Shown: piece after piece, positions 1-9,443 of the stretch | Numbering within the stretch: position 1 is the first letter of the stretch | Layout of the letters: the number at the start of each line of letters is the position of its first letter | Source: Fodinicola feengrottensis | Lineage (GTDB): Bacteria; Actinomycetota; Actinomycetes; Mycobacteriales; HKI-0501 | DNA length: 64,000 bases | Assembly (NCBI RefSeq): GCF_010993775.1 | Contig: NZ_WOTO01000018.1 | Span: 62,001 to 126,000 of the forward strand | Direction: 5' to 3' | Made by a program: the position numbers and the translations under genes | The notes under the pieces: generated by a model | The model's input: only the letters and a program-made list of their open reading frames with translations | What the model was told of the DNA's origin: nothing | Database searches by the model: none

Positions 1-498
1 AGTGGTCTGGTCAGGAGGCAATGGCCGGAGATCCAGCCTGGTTAACGTGTCGTCGAAGGCCGCCTCACCGTCTGTTCGTACCGTCAGCAACACCGCGACT
101 TCCCCGCGCCGTACGAGCTCGTCGACCACGGTCGCCGACGCGCTGTCGAGCAACTGCGCGTCGTCGACGGCCACCACGATCCGCCGGTCGGTGGCCACCA
201 GCGCGGCTGTGAGTTCGTCGACCAGCAGCCGTACGGCCGCACCGCCCTCTGCTCGCAACGCCCGCTCCGGCAGCAGCGCGGCGAAGGCTCCCAGCGGAAT
301 CCCAGCTGCCGCATGTGTCCCGTACGCCCGATGCACGGTGAACTGGGCCAAATCCAGCCGATCGACAATTTCGCTGACCAGCCTGGTTTTCCCCACCCCC
401 GCCCCCGCCGGACCCGCGACAACCGCACCGCCGTGGTCGAGGCTGGCCCGTACGGCCGCGATCTCCTTCGCCCGCCCCACAAACGGCAGTTGACCCAT
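1..498 (-). CDS. AAA ATPase / LuxR-type regulator, N-terminal part
   Basis: The reading frame is open from an ATG at 498 to the left window edge, so only the first 166 residues are present. Near residues 30-38 there is a P-loop (GPAGAGVGKT), and near residue 112 a Walker B strand ending in DDAQLLD, followed by a motif VVDELVRRG. This layout is that of the ATPase module of large LuxR-family (MalT/LAL-like) regulators, but the C-terminal helix-turn-helix lies outside the window, so the DNA-binding part is inferred. It follows the mycosin gene by about 60 bases on the same strand. A truncated second copy of the same ATPase lies at 1796-2692. Confidence 0.65.
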   Translation of the reverse strand, partial: MGQLPFVGRAKEIAAVRASLDHGGAVVAGPAGAGVGKTRLVSEIVDRLDLAQFTVHRAYGTHAAAGIPLGAFAALLPERALRAEGGAAVRLLVDELTAALVATDRRIVVAVDDAQLLDSASATVVDELVRRGEVAVLLTVRTDGEAAFDDTLTRLDLRPLPPDQTT

Positions 499-560
499 CC
501 ACGAACCCTACCCACGCCCACGCCTTGATTTCGCGAGATTTGGTGGTTCGTCTCAGTGGA

Positions 561-1795
561 TCACTGATAGGGCGGCGCAGGCGGGAAATGTCCTCCGTAC
601 GGACCTGGAGGCGGTTGTCGGTGTCGGCGGCTGAGCAGGACGACGATGAGAATGACGATGGCGAGGACGACGATGAGGCAGATCCCGGCGCCGATGAGCC
701 AGGGGATGAGGTTGGGGCCGGGGTTGTCGTTGTTGCCGCTCGTTGGTTGACCGCTACTACCGGTTGCTGTCGAGGGCGTCGTCGTTGGCGTACCGCCGCC
801 GAGTGGGTTTGTGGTGACGGTGGGTACATCTTCAGTCAGTGCCCGGTAGGGAGCCACCGTACCGAATCCGAGGTAGATGCTGCGTTTTTTGTCGGATGGT
901 GGAACAGCGGTTTTGATGAGCCGATTGATGACGTTGTTCGCGTCCATGGAAGGAAACTTCGCCCGAATCAACGCCACACACCCCGACACAATCGCCGTCG
1001 CTGAACTTGTGCCAGATGGTTGAGCATAACCAGTGGCATAGACTCGACTGGGTACGGGCGCCACGACGTCCACGGCTGGCGCTGAAATGGCAACTTGCGG
1101 GCCGTATGCGGATCCGCTCCAGAAGTTTCCCTTCTTGTCGGCGCCGGATACTGCGACTACACCCGGTAGCCCCGCAAGAACGCTGACTGCCGTTCCGGTT
1201 TGGTCGACGTTCCCCGCGGCGGCAACAATGACGATATTTCTGTTCTGGGCATACTGAACCGCAGCTGCGATGGCCGGCGCTAGTCGACCGTTCTCACCTA
1301 GTGAGAGGTTGACCACGTTTGCGCCGTTGTCGGCCGCCCATCGAATTGCCTGCGCGAGGTCTTGATCAGAGTACTTTTCCGGGACGGCTATGGGGAGGAT
1401 TTTCGCTGCTGGGGCGATGCCGAGTTCTACGCTCGTGCTCGTGCCGGTGCCTGCGATGGTTCCTGCCATCGCTGTTCCGTGGTTGGCTTGGCGCTCGTGT
1501 CGACTGTGCCGTTCGGGCTTTGCGGGATTCCGAACTGCGTTCCTTGCAGGACCTGCCCTTTGAGAGCGGGTACGGTGGCATCGACCCCGCCGTCGATGAC
1601 GGCAACGGTTATCCCTTGGCCGCGGCTGATTGTTTGGCTTTGGGGGACACGCAGAGCCGTGAGGTACCATTGCCCGGCTTGAACGTCGGCGGCCACTGCC
1701 GGCGACGCTGTACCAGTGAGGAATAGGACTGCGAGAGCAGCGGCGGTTGCTGAGACCAGGTTCCTCCGCCAGCTAGATACGTTATGCAATGACAA
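561..1795 (-). CDS. mycP: Mycosin (type VII secretion subtilisin-like protease), copy 1, frameshifted
   Basis: Membrane-anchored subtilisin-family protease of type VII secretion systems. The order is: a hydrophobic signal segment (LVSATAAALAVLFLTG), the Asp motif AVIDGGVD, the His motif NHGTAMAG, the oxyanion region AAAGN, the Ser motif SGTSSATA, a Thr/Pro/Ser linker, one C-terminal membrane segment and a Pro-rich cytosolic tail. All three catalytic residues are present. The frame changes at 1483-1492, where the five bases TTGGC are repeated; removing one copy joins VDTSA directly to NHGT as in the second mycosin. There is no good ATG: possible TTG starts lie at 1789 and 1795, and the frame is open upstream into an ATPase remnant. 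It is the second of two tandem mycosin genes. Confidence 0.82.
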
Positions 1796-2692
1796 CCCGA
1801 CGGCCTCTTGCGGTGGTGTTGGTGTGGTGGCCAATTGCGTGTTCACCGGCCAAGAACCGGAGGCGCCGTACGCCTGCCGGGCGGCCTCCGCCAACAGCTC
1901 CGCCGGCGAGTTGCTGTCCAGCAGCCACCCCGCTGTCCGTAGGACGTCGCCCCGGCGCCGGCCGCCGGCCGCGCTGACATCGTCGGCTAGCTCCCGCCGC
2001 AGTCGGTTCGCGCGAAGTCGCCCCAGGTCTGCCCGTACGACCTCGCCGTAGAGCGGGTGCGCCAGCCAGACCTGCGAGCGGCGGCCGTCCTGCCGTACGC
2101 GCACCAGCTCACGCGCTTGCAGCGTTTCGAGCGGACCGACCGCGGTCACGCTCAGCGGCTCCCCGATGCTGAGCATCTCCAGGACCCCGCGTTCGGCCTG
2201 GGACAGCTCACCCATCTGGCTTCTGATCAGGTCAGTCAACCGCGCGGACAGGGCCAGCCGGCCGTCCCACCGCCACCGGCCGGCCTGCTGCTCCAGCGCC
2301 CCACCGGCCCGGCCGGCCGCCATCAGCTCATGGACCAGCAGCGGGTTGCCCTCGCTGGCCTGCCAGATCGGGTCGGCGGTGGCTGGCTCGACGGGAACGT
2401 CGAGCGTGCGTTCCAGCAGCTCATTGGTTTGGTCTGTCGGCAGTGGAGCCAGATCCGATTGGGGTAGGCCGTGATCGGCGGCAAGCCCGCCACCTGTTCG
2501 TACGGTCAGCAGCACAGCCGTCCTTTGGCGTCGTACCAACTGCTCCGGCGCGGCAGTCGAGGCGTTGTCGAGCAGCTGCTCGTCGTCGACAGCCACCACA
2601 GTCCGCCGGTCCGTAGCGGTGAGTTCGTCGACGAGCAGCGGTACGGCCGCCCCGCCCTCGACCTGCAGCGCCTTTTCCGGCAGCAGCGCGGG
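1796..2692 (-). pseudogene. Truncated ATPase-regulator remnant fused to mycosin copy 1
   Basis: The translation resembles the ATPase at 1-498 (ALLPEKALQVEGGAAV here, ALLPERALRAEGGAAV there; then VAVDDEQLLD) but begins abruptly one base after the stop codon of mycosin copy 2. About 70 N-terminal residues including the P-loop are missing, and there is no C-terminal helix-turn-helix. It continues through winged-helix-like helices (LSARLTDLIRSQMGELSQAERG) and then runs in frame, without a stop, into the signal peptide of mycosin copy 1. An ATPase without its P-loop should not bind nucleotide, so I read this as the remnant of a tandem duplication of the mycosin-ATPase module. A start for a chimeric protein could be GTG at 2599. 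Confidence 0.6.
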
Positions 2693-3915
2693 TTATCGAT
2701 AAGGCGGTCCTGGTGGGAAGCCGGTGCCGTACGGACCGGGAGGCGGCGGTCGGCGTCGGCGGCTGACCAGAACGACGATCAGAATGACGATGGCGAGGAC
2801 GACGATGAGGCAGATCCCGGCTCCGATGAGCCAGGGGATGAGGTTGGGGCCGGGGTTGTCGGTTGTGGGCTGGCTGTTGTTGCTGCCAGGGGCCGTGGAG
2901 GGTGTTGTTGCGGGGGTGCCGCCGAGTGGGTTTGTGGTGACGGTGGGGACGTTTTCGGTGAGTGCACGGTAGGGGGCGACTGTTCCGAATCCGAGGTAGA
3001 TGCTGCGTTTCTTATCAGACGGTGGAACAGCGGTTTTGATGAGCCGATTGATGACGTTGTTCGCGTCCATGGACGGAAACTTCGCCCGAATCAACGCCAC
3101 ACACCCGGAGGTGACGGCGGTTGCGTCGCTGGTGCCTGATCCGGTGATATATCCCGTCGCGGACACTGACGGAATTGTCGGCCCGACCATGTCAACGGCC
3201 GGTGCCGCGACGGCTACCTGTGGTCCATATGAGGAACCGGTCCAGAAGTTCCCTTTCTTGTCTGCACCGGACACCGCGACAACACCAGGCAGTGCAGCAA
3301 ATAAGCTAACAGGCAAACCGCTCTGCGCGACGTTTCCCGCCCCGGCAACGATGACAACGTCCTTCTCTTGTGCGTATTGGACAGCTGCTGGCACGGAGGC
3401 GGCGAGCGGGTGGTTTGCATCGTGGGCAATGGACAGATTGATTACCCGAGCACCATGGTCGGCGGACCAGCTGATGGCTCGCGCGCGATTTCTTCATCGC
3501 TATTGGCTGCAATAGGTAGAATTTTAACGCCCGGAGCGACACCTAGCTCCAAGCCGTTATCGGAGCCGATACCAGCGATGATGCCGGCCATTTTCGTCCC
3601 GTGGCCGTTGCTGGCGGTGTCCACCGTTCCATATGGGCTTTGAGGCACGCCGAATTGAGTGCCTTGGAGAACTTGGCCTTGAAGCGCAGCGACGCTAGGG
3701 TCGACGCCTCCATCAATGACCGCCACTGTGATGCCTTGCCCGCGGGTGATTAGTTGGGCCTTCGGGATGTTGAGGGCAGACAGGTACCACTGGCCTGACT
3801 GTACGTCGGTGGCGAGTGCCGGGGAGGGCCCACCGGCTAGTGCGACAGTAGTGAGGACGGTGACGAATTGCGCCACTAATCTCCAGCATGACTGGCCGCG
3901 ATGGATTCGAGGCAT
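2693..3915 (-). CDS. mycP: Mycosin (type VII secretion subtilisin-like protease), copy 2, frameshifted
   Basis: Second mycosin, about 400 residues. The proposed ATG at 3915 gives a signal segment (LVAQFVTVLTTVALAGG) followed by mature TDVQSGQWYL. Catalytic motifs are AVIDGGVD (Asp), NGHGTKMAG (His), AGAGN (oxyanion) and GSGTSDATA (Ser). A C-terminal membrane helix (LIPWLIGAGICLIVVLAIVI) and a Pro-rich tail PPGPPYR follow. The frame changes near 3478-3482, where two extra bases (or one missing) interrupt IARAISWSADHG. The C-terminal third is nearly identical to copy 1 at nucleotide level. Upstream, the frame is open into the preceding WXG-like protein, so the start is inferred from the signal peptide. 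Confidence 0.82.
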
Positions 3916-5362
3916 GCGAGTAGGGCTTGAACGCTCTCGGGTGGCGCGCAATTTCGGGTTCACCGGCCGAGAACCGACGGAGGCGTTTCCGTCGCCGCCC
4001 CAAGGATCTTCGTCTTCGTAAAGCCAACCGGTCTCAGAATCGTCGTCCTTGCCCTCGGCTTCAGCGGAGCGACCTGCCCTGAGCAGGCTGGTGCCCTTGC
4101 GGCTGCTGCTCTGGGCACCACCCCCACCCGCGCCGCCGCGACCGACACCAGCCAATCCTGAATTGGAAGGCGTGACTGGTGCGCCGGCCGAACCTCCACC
4201 TGGAAGTCCAGGTGTGCCGGCCGGACCAAACGGTGAGTTACCGGCTACTGAGCCAAGCCCCCCGGTAGCCGATCCGATGCCGCCACCAACGCCACCACCT
4301 GCACCGCCTAGGCCGGCGCCGGCCAAGCCGCCGCCACCTAAGCCGGCCAGGCCGCTGCCGGACGGCAACGACGATCCTTTGAGCCCGCTAGACATACCAC
4401 CGCCCACGGGCGAGAACGGGTCTGTGTTGCCCAGCTTCGATCCGTCAAAAGAACCGGCGCCTGAGTCCGACGGCAACTTTCAGTAGTACCTCCTAAGCCG
4501 CGAACTCCGGAACCAGAGGGGAGCCCGCCCGCACTCCCGCCGCCGACTCCCGTTGAACTAGGGGCTCCCGACGCCTGTGGGGTCCCATACGGCGATCCTG
4601 CCGGATCGACGTTCGGGTTTGCGGGCGAGGCGGTGATGTTGGGGATGGCGGTGGCTGTTTGGGTGGCGGCGCCGTTTGCGGCGTCGTAGACGCCGGCGGC
4701 GATGTGGGCGTATTGGTTGAGGTGGTTGGTGAGCCACTGGGTGGCTTGTTTTACGCCTGGGAGGTTGCTGACTCCGGAGAAGAGTTCGGCGGGCACGTTC
4801 GCCATTTGGATGAAGGCGCGTCGGAAGGCTCCTTCGTGGATGGCGTTGTGGTTTTGTCGGGCGTCGACGACGGGTCCGACCATGTTCGCTGGGATGGGCA
4901 TTTTGCTTTGGTAGTCGGCGAGTTGGCTGGCGGCGGTTTCCAGGGTGGTGCCGATGCCGCCGTTGGCCATGAGCGGTTGCAGGACGGCGTTGTTGTCTGG
5001 TCTGAGGCGATGGTGGTGATGTGTTTTTCGTACGCCTCGTACGCTGGCCCGGACCAGACCTTGTCGTTTTTCAGATCGGCCGGATGTTTGGTGAGGGCGA
5101 TGACCACTTCGTTGAGTCCGCCGGTGACCTGTTTCCACCCCACCCCGGCTTTGCGTACGTCCGCTGGCCAGCCGGCGACAACGACCTGGTTGACCTTTTC
5201 CTCCCAGGTGGTGGCATATCCCTGTGCGTTCGTGTCGCCCGAGGCAAGCCCGGACGTGCTGACGTTGCTGGGGAGTTGGCCACTGCTGCCCGAAGGTGAA
5301 CCGGTGGACGTGGAGCCCCCGGAGGGTTGGGTGTGGTCGTAGCTTCCGCTGCTGCTCGTCAT
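3916..5362 (-). CDS. WXG-like type VII secretion substrate or associated protein, frameshifted
   Basis: The ATG at 5362 lies a few bases after the stop of the upstream gene. The N-terminal third is helical and holds a WXG-type turn (VWSGPAYEAYEKH); the middle is helical (QLADYQSKMPIPANMVGP); the C-terminal half is low-complexity Gly/Ser/Pro, ending in an acidic tail with YEDEDPWGGDG, a pattern common in long actinobacterial ESX-associated proteins. Frame breaks: 4995-5004, an exact GTCTG doubling (removing one copy restores ASDNNAVLQ), and near 4480. No stop separates it from the mycosin at 3915, so its true C-terminus is unclear. I infer an exported partner of the adjacent mycosin; no exact family name can be given. 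Confidence 0.6.
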
Positions 5363-5369
5363 CGCTGCG

Positions 5370-6024
5370 TCACCCCTGCCCGTCGTATCCACCGCTGGTG
5401 GACGTGCCGTCGGAACCCGAACTATTGCTGCTGGTGGACGAGCCGTCGGTACCTGAACTGTTGCTGGAGTCGGGGCTGGACGAGGACGCGCTGGGGAACG
5501 TGCTTGCGGAGGCGGTGGCCGAACCCCCCTGGTCGGTGAACAGTTTTTCGATGTCCGCGGCGTTGGCTTTGTTCAATGCCTCGGTGGTCGTGTAGTTCTG
5601 CACGATCTGTTGGGTGACAGCGATCGCGGCGGCCACCTGACTGGAAGTGGCATTCAGCTGGCCGTCCAGTGCGATGTACGCCTGTTGTGCCTGCGCATAG
5701 ACACGATTGGCGCCAGGGTAGGTGCCGGTCGCCTGTACGCCGTCGGTGCCCAGGTCGTTAGCCAGTTGAGGCATCATGCCGTGTAGTCGATCGACGTATT
5801 CCTTGATGTTGGTGAGCCAACCAGGAACCTTCGACATCGAGTCAAGGTCCACCTCGAAGCTGTGCGCCGGCGCGGGTGGCTGGTCGGACGGGCCGGTGGT
5901 GGAGCCGGTACCAGAACCAGTGCTGCCGGAGACCGGCGGTTGCGGGTCATGCAGCGTGAACCCGCCTTGCCGCAGGGGATGGCCCGGCGGTGCTAAGCCC
6001 CGAAAGATCGCTGTTATTGCTCAT
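5370..6024 (-). CDS. Small type VII secretion-associated helical protein, frameshifted N-terminus
   Basis: The solid part is about 160 residues from 5852: a helical WXG100-sized core (KVPGWLTNIKEYVDRL, then QVAAAIAVTQQIVQNYTTTE) and a Ser/Gly/Asp-rich tail. The frame is open further upstream through a Pro/Ser/Gly linker (LHDPQPPVSGSTGSG), and an ATG at 6024 (MSNNSD) would be the true start if one frame change near 6000 is corrected. It is the first gene of the minus-strand locus and sits about 120 bases from the iron box. I see no exact WXG motif; assignment to the type VII locus rests on size, helical core and position. Confidence 0.5.
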
Positions 6025-6141
6025 GACAAAACCCCGTTTACATATCGAAGACGGCTCACATCGACCAAGCCACCCTACCGGGAGTGGTCATGGGGACACA
6101 GGCTCTTGTACGTACCCGAATGGTCGACTAGGCACATAAAA

Positions 6142-6160
6142 TTAGGGTCGCCTTACCTAA
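6142..6160. promoter_or_regulatory. Putative IdeR/DmdR iron box
   Basis: The 19-base sequence TTAGGGTCGCCTTACCTAA matches the actinobacterial iron-box consensus TWAGGTWAGSCTWACCTWA at 17 of 19 positions. It sits in the roughly 300-base space between the divergent type VII locus (start 6024) and the geranylgeranyl-reductase gene (start 6323), so it could control either side. The rest of 6025-6322 shows A/T-rich promoter-like stretches but no other clear element. Confidence 0.6.
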
Positions 6161-6322
6161 GTTTTCTTATGGTGGCCGGGAATTCGCCGGTGGCCGGCGG
6201 GACAGGGCAAAATGGCGGGACTACACTCAGCCTGATGACATCGTGAAGCCGTTCACAAGCGCACGAGCGAGGGTTGTCAGAGGAACAGCTAGCCGATCCC
6301 GCCTAGCAACAAAGAGGACGAT

Positions 6323-7611
6323 GTGAGCACCGCCGAAAGTTCCCCAACAGGGACCGCAGACGTCATCGTCGTAGGCGCCGGACCGTCTGGTTCGACCGCG
6401 GCCTTCTATCTGGCGCAGGCCGGGCTCGACGTGTTGGTGCTGGAGAAGACCGAGTTCCCGCGCGAGAAGGTGTGCGGCGACGGGCTCACACTCCGCGGGC
6501 GGTCAAAGAGCTCGTCAAAATGGGCATCGACATCGACGAGAACAAGGGCTGGATCCGCAACAAGGGCTTGCGGGTGATTGGCGGTGGCGTGCGGCTTGAG
6601 TTGCCGTGGCCGGATCTCGCCAGCTACCCCGACTTCGGGTTGGTACGCACCAGGCTCGACTTCGACGACATTCTCGCGCATAACGCGGTGAAGGCCGGCG
6701 CTCGCCTGCAGACCTCCAGCAATGTCACCGGGCCGGTGCTCAACCGGGCCGGTCGGCTGATCGGCGTCAAGGCGAAGATCGGCCCGGACAAGCAGGAAGT
6801 CACGTATCACGCACCGCTGGTGATGTCCGGCGAGGGCGTCAGTGGCCGGCTCGCGATCGCGCTGGGTCTGCAAAGGCGAGAAGACCGGCCGATGGGCGTG
6901 GCCGTACGCCGTTACTACAACTCGCCGCGGCACGACGACGACTACTTGGAGTCGTGGCTGGAGCTGCGGGATTCCAGCAGTGACAGCGATGTGCTGCTGC
7001 CCGGCTACGGCTGGATTTTCGGGGTTGGCGACGGTCGCTCGAATGTCGGTCTCGGGGTGCTGAACTCGTCGTCGTCCTTCCAGGGCACCGACTTTCGCAA
7101 GATGATGGTCAGCTGGCTGGACGGGCTGCCGGAGGAGTGGGGCTACACCGAGGAGAACGCGACCGGCCCGATCCGTGGCGCGGCGCTTCCGATGGGCTTC
7201 AACCGGACCCCGCACTACACCCGCGGCCTGGTGTTGATGGGCGACTCGGGCGGCATGGTGAACCCGTTCAACGGCGAGGGCATCGCGTACGCGATGGAGT
7301 CCGCCGCACTCGCGAGCGACCTCGTCATCCAGGCGCTGGCCCGGCCGGCCGGACCGCAGCGGGAGCGGGTTCTGCAGGCGTACCCGAAAGTTCTCAAAGA
7401 CACGTACGGCGGCTATTACCGGCTGGGCAAGATTTTCGTTGACCTGCTCGGTTATCCAGCGACCATGAAACTCGCGACCAAGTACGGCATGCCGCGGCCG
7501 GTGTTGATGCGGTTCGTGCTGAAGCTGCTCGCGAACCTGACCGATCCGCACGCGACCGACACCTCCGACCGGATCATCAACGCGCTCAAGAAGATGGCTC
7601 CGGCGGTATGA
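6323..7611 (+). CDS. Geranylgeranyl reductase family FAD-dependent oxidoreductase, frameshifted
   Basis: Flavoprotein of the geranylgeranyl/menaquinone reductase family, which reduces isoprenoid double bonds (MenJ in mycobacteria saturates a menaquinone side-chain unit). GTG start at 6323 with AGAGGA upstream. Seen: Rossmann GAGPSG near residue 18, CGDGL near residue 53 (family signature CGDGLTPRA), and the FAD motif GLVLMGDSGGMVNPFNGEGI near the C-terminal third. The frame changes near 6487-6492, where an extra dinucleotide in CACAC interrupts DGLTPRAVKEL. Its position directly before nuo and one operon away from a polyprenyl synthase supports a menaquinone role; the substrate is inferred. 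Confidence 0.85.
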
Positions 7612-7633
7612 GCGCCACCCCGATGATCACCCC

Positions 7634-7650
7634 TGTGACCAGCGGTCATA
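7634..7650. promoter_or_regulatory. Candidate Rex-like operator upstream of nuoA
   Basis: An inverted repeat TGTGACC-AGC-GGTCATA lies about 47 bases upstream of nuoA. It resembles the Streptomyces Rex operator (TGTGAAC-N2-GTTCACA) with 6 of 7 and 5 of 7 arm matches, but has a 3-base instead of a 2-base spacer. Rex controls nuoA-N in Streptomyces coelicolor. This is a weak to moderate candidate, not an established site. Confidence 0.3.
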
Positions 7651-7696
7651 GGCTCCGAAATCGACTTCGTTCCACCATGCTGAAGGGGCGCGTGGC

Positions 7697-8065
7697 ATGT
7701 CGCTGACGCCGTACCTCCCGATCGCAGTGCTTTTCGTGCTGTCGTTCGGATTCGCACTGCTCTCGGTCTACGGCATCTCCACCATGACCGGCCCGAAGCG
7801 CTACAACCGGGCCAAGTACGAGCCGTACGAGTGTGGCATCGAGCCGACGCCGCAGCCGGTCGGCGGCGGCAAGTTCCCGATCAAGTTCTATCTGACCGCC
7901 ATGCTGTTCATCGTTTTCGACATCGAGATCATCTTCCTCTACCCGTGGGCGGTGGCGAACAAGTCGCTGGGCGTCTTCGGTTTCGTCGAGATGGTGCTTT
8001 TCATCGTCACGGTCCTCGTCGCTTACGCGTACGTGTGGCGCCGTGGCGGCCTGGACTGGGACTGA
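7697..8065 (+). CDS. nuoA: NADH-quinone oxidoreductase subunit A
   Basis: Small membrane subunit of the proton-pumping NADH dehydrogenase (complex I). 122 residues with three membrane helices and the conserved loop [11 protein letters not shown] and helix [22 protein letters not shown], whose acidic residues are typical of NuoA. ATG at 7697 follows AAGGGG. The frame is intact, one of only two nuo genes here (with nuoK) without a shift. First gene of the nuo operon. Confidence 0.97.
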   Translation: MSLTPYLPIAVLFVLSFGFALLSVYGISTMTGPKRYNRAKYEPYECGIEPTPQPVGGGKFPIKFYLTAMLFIVFDIEIIFLYPWAVANKSLGVFGFVEMVLFIVTVLVAYAYVWRRGGLDWD

Positions 8066-8097
8066 TCCGAGGTAGGGACGGGAAACGGTTTTCCATT

Positions 8098-8738
8098 ATG
8101 GGAATTGAAGACAAACTGCCGAGCGGATTCCTGCTCACCAACCTCGAGAAGCTGGTCAACTGGGGCCGTAAGAGCTCGATGTGGCCGGCCACCTTCGGGT
8201 TGGCCTGCTGCGCGATCGAGATGATGGCTGTGGGTGGCTCGCGGCACGACATCGCCCGGCTCGGGATGGAGCGGTTCTCCGCGACCCCGCGCCAGGCCGA
8301 CCTGATGATCGTGGCCGGCCGGGTCAGCCAGAAGATGGCGCCCGTGCTGCGGCAGATCTACGACCAGATGCCGGATCCCAAGTGGGTCCTGTCGATGGGG
8401 GTGTCTGCGCGTCGAGCGGCGGCATGTTCAACAACTACGCGATCGTCCAGGGCGTCGACCACGTGGTGCCGGTGGACATGTATCTGCCCGGCTGCCCACC
8501 GCGGCCGGAGATGTTGCTGGACGCGATCCTGAAGCTGCACGAGAAGGTCATGCACGAGCCACTCGGGCCCAAGCGCAAGGCCGAGCAGGCCGAGCAGCGC
8601 GCGGCCGGAACCCTTGAGCGGTACGGCACGATGCCGTCCTCGTTCCGCTTCGACAAGGTCAAGAAGAAGCAGTGGCTGGAAGCCGCGGCTGAGGGTCGCG
8701 AGGAACAGTTGCGGATCGAGAGCGAGTACAGCCGGTGA
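8098..8738 (+). CDS. nuoB: NADH-quinone oxidoreductase subunit B, frameshifted
   Basis: Carries the terminal 4Fe-4S cluster N2 that reduces quinone. Cluster ligands are seen in LACCAIEM, in [13 protein letters not shown] and in [11 protein letters not shown]. The frame changes near 8400-8404, where an extra GT (GTGT) separates VLSMG from VCASSGG. The C-terminal tail after PPRPE (to SEYSR) is longer and charged, as in many actinobacterial NuoB. The stop at 8736-8738 overlaps the GTG start of nuoC. Confidence 0.96.
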
Positions 8739-9443
8739 CCGAAGAGAATTCCGACCGGCTCCCGGTGCCGCACGGCATCGGCCTCCCGGACGGCGAGAAC
8801 ATCGTGTCCTCAGGGCAGGGCATGTTCGGCGTCACCGGCAGCGGTGACACCTCCGGGTTCGGTGGCCTGGTGCGTACGCGCGCGGTCCTGCCACCGGCGG
8901 AGCGTCCTTATGGCGGCTTCTTCGACGAGGTCGTCGACGCCCTGACGGAGTCATATCCCGCCTTCGCGGATGCCGTGCTCAGGGTCGAGATCGACCGTGA
9001 CGAACTGACCATTCACGTACGCCCGGAAAAGGTCGCCGAGGTCTGCCAGGTGATGCGCGACGACGAGTCGCTGCGCTTCGAGCTGTGCTCCTCGGTCTCC
9101 GGTGTCGACTACGGCCCAGCTGAGCCCGACCGGTTGCACGTCGTGTACCAGCTCACCTCGATGACCTACCGGCGGCGCGTACGCCTGGAGGCCTCGGTCG
9201 GGACCGAGAACCCCCATGTCGCGTCCGTGACGGCCGTCTACCCGACGGCTGACTGGCAGGAACGCGAGACCTGGGACCTGTTCGGCGTCATCTTCGACGG
9301 CCATCCCGGCCTCACCCGGATCCTGATGCCGGACGACTGGGAAGGCCACCCGCAGCGCAAGGACTACCCGCTCGGCGGCATTCCGGTGGAGTACAAGGGC
9401 GCCGAGATCCCCGCCGCCGGACGAACGGAGGGCGTACCGATGA
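8735..9443 (+). CDS. nuoC: NADH-quinone oxidoreductase subunit C, frameshift at its end
   Basis: Peripheral-arm 30-kDa subunit. GTG start overlaps the nuoB stop. The N-terminus has an actinobacterial extension (residues 1-55). The signature [18 protein letters not shown] and [11 protein letters not shown] are clear. As read, the frame runs without a stop into nuoD. However, in the next frame the end reads PDERRAYR followed by TGA at 9441-9443, which overlaps the nuoD ATG (ATGA). One surplus base near 9412-9418 therefore creates a false nuoC-nuoD fusion. Confidence 0.95.
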
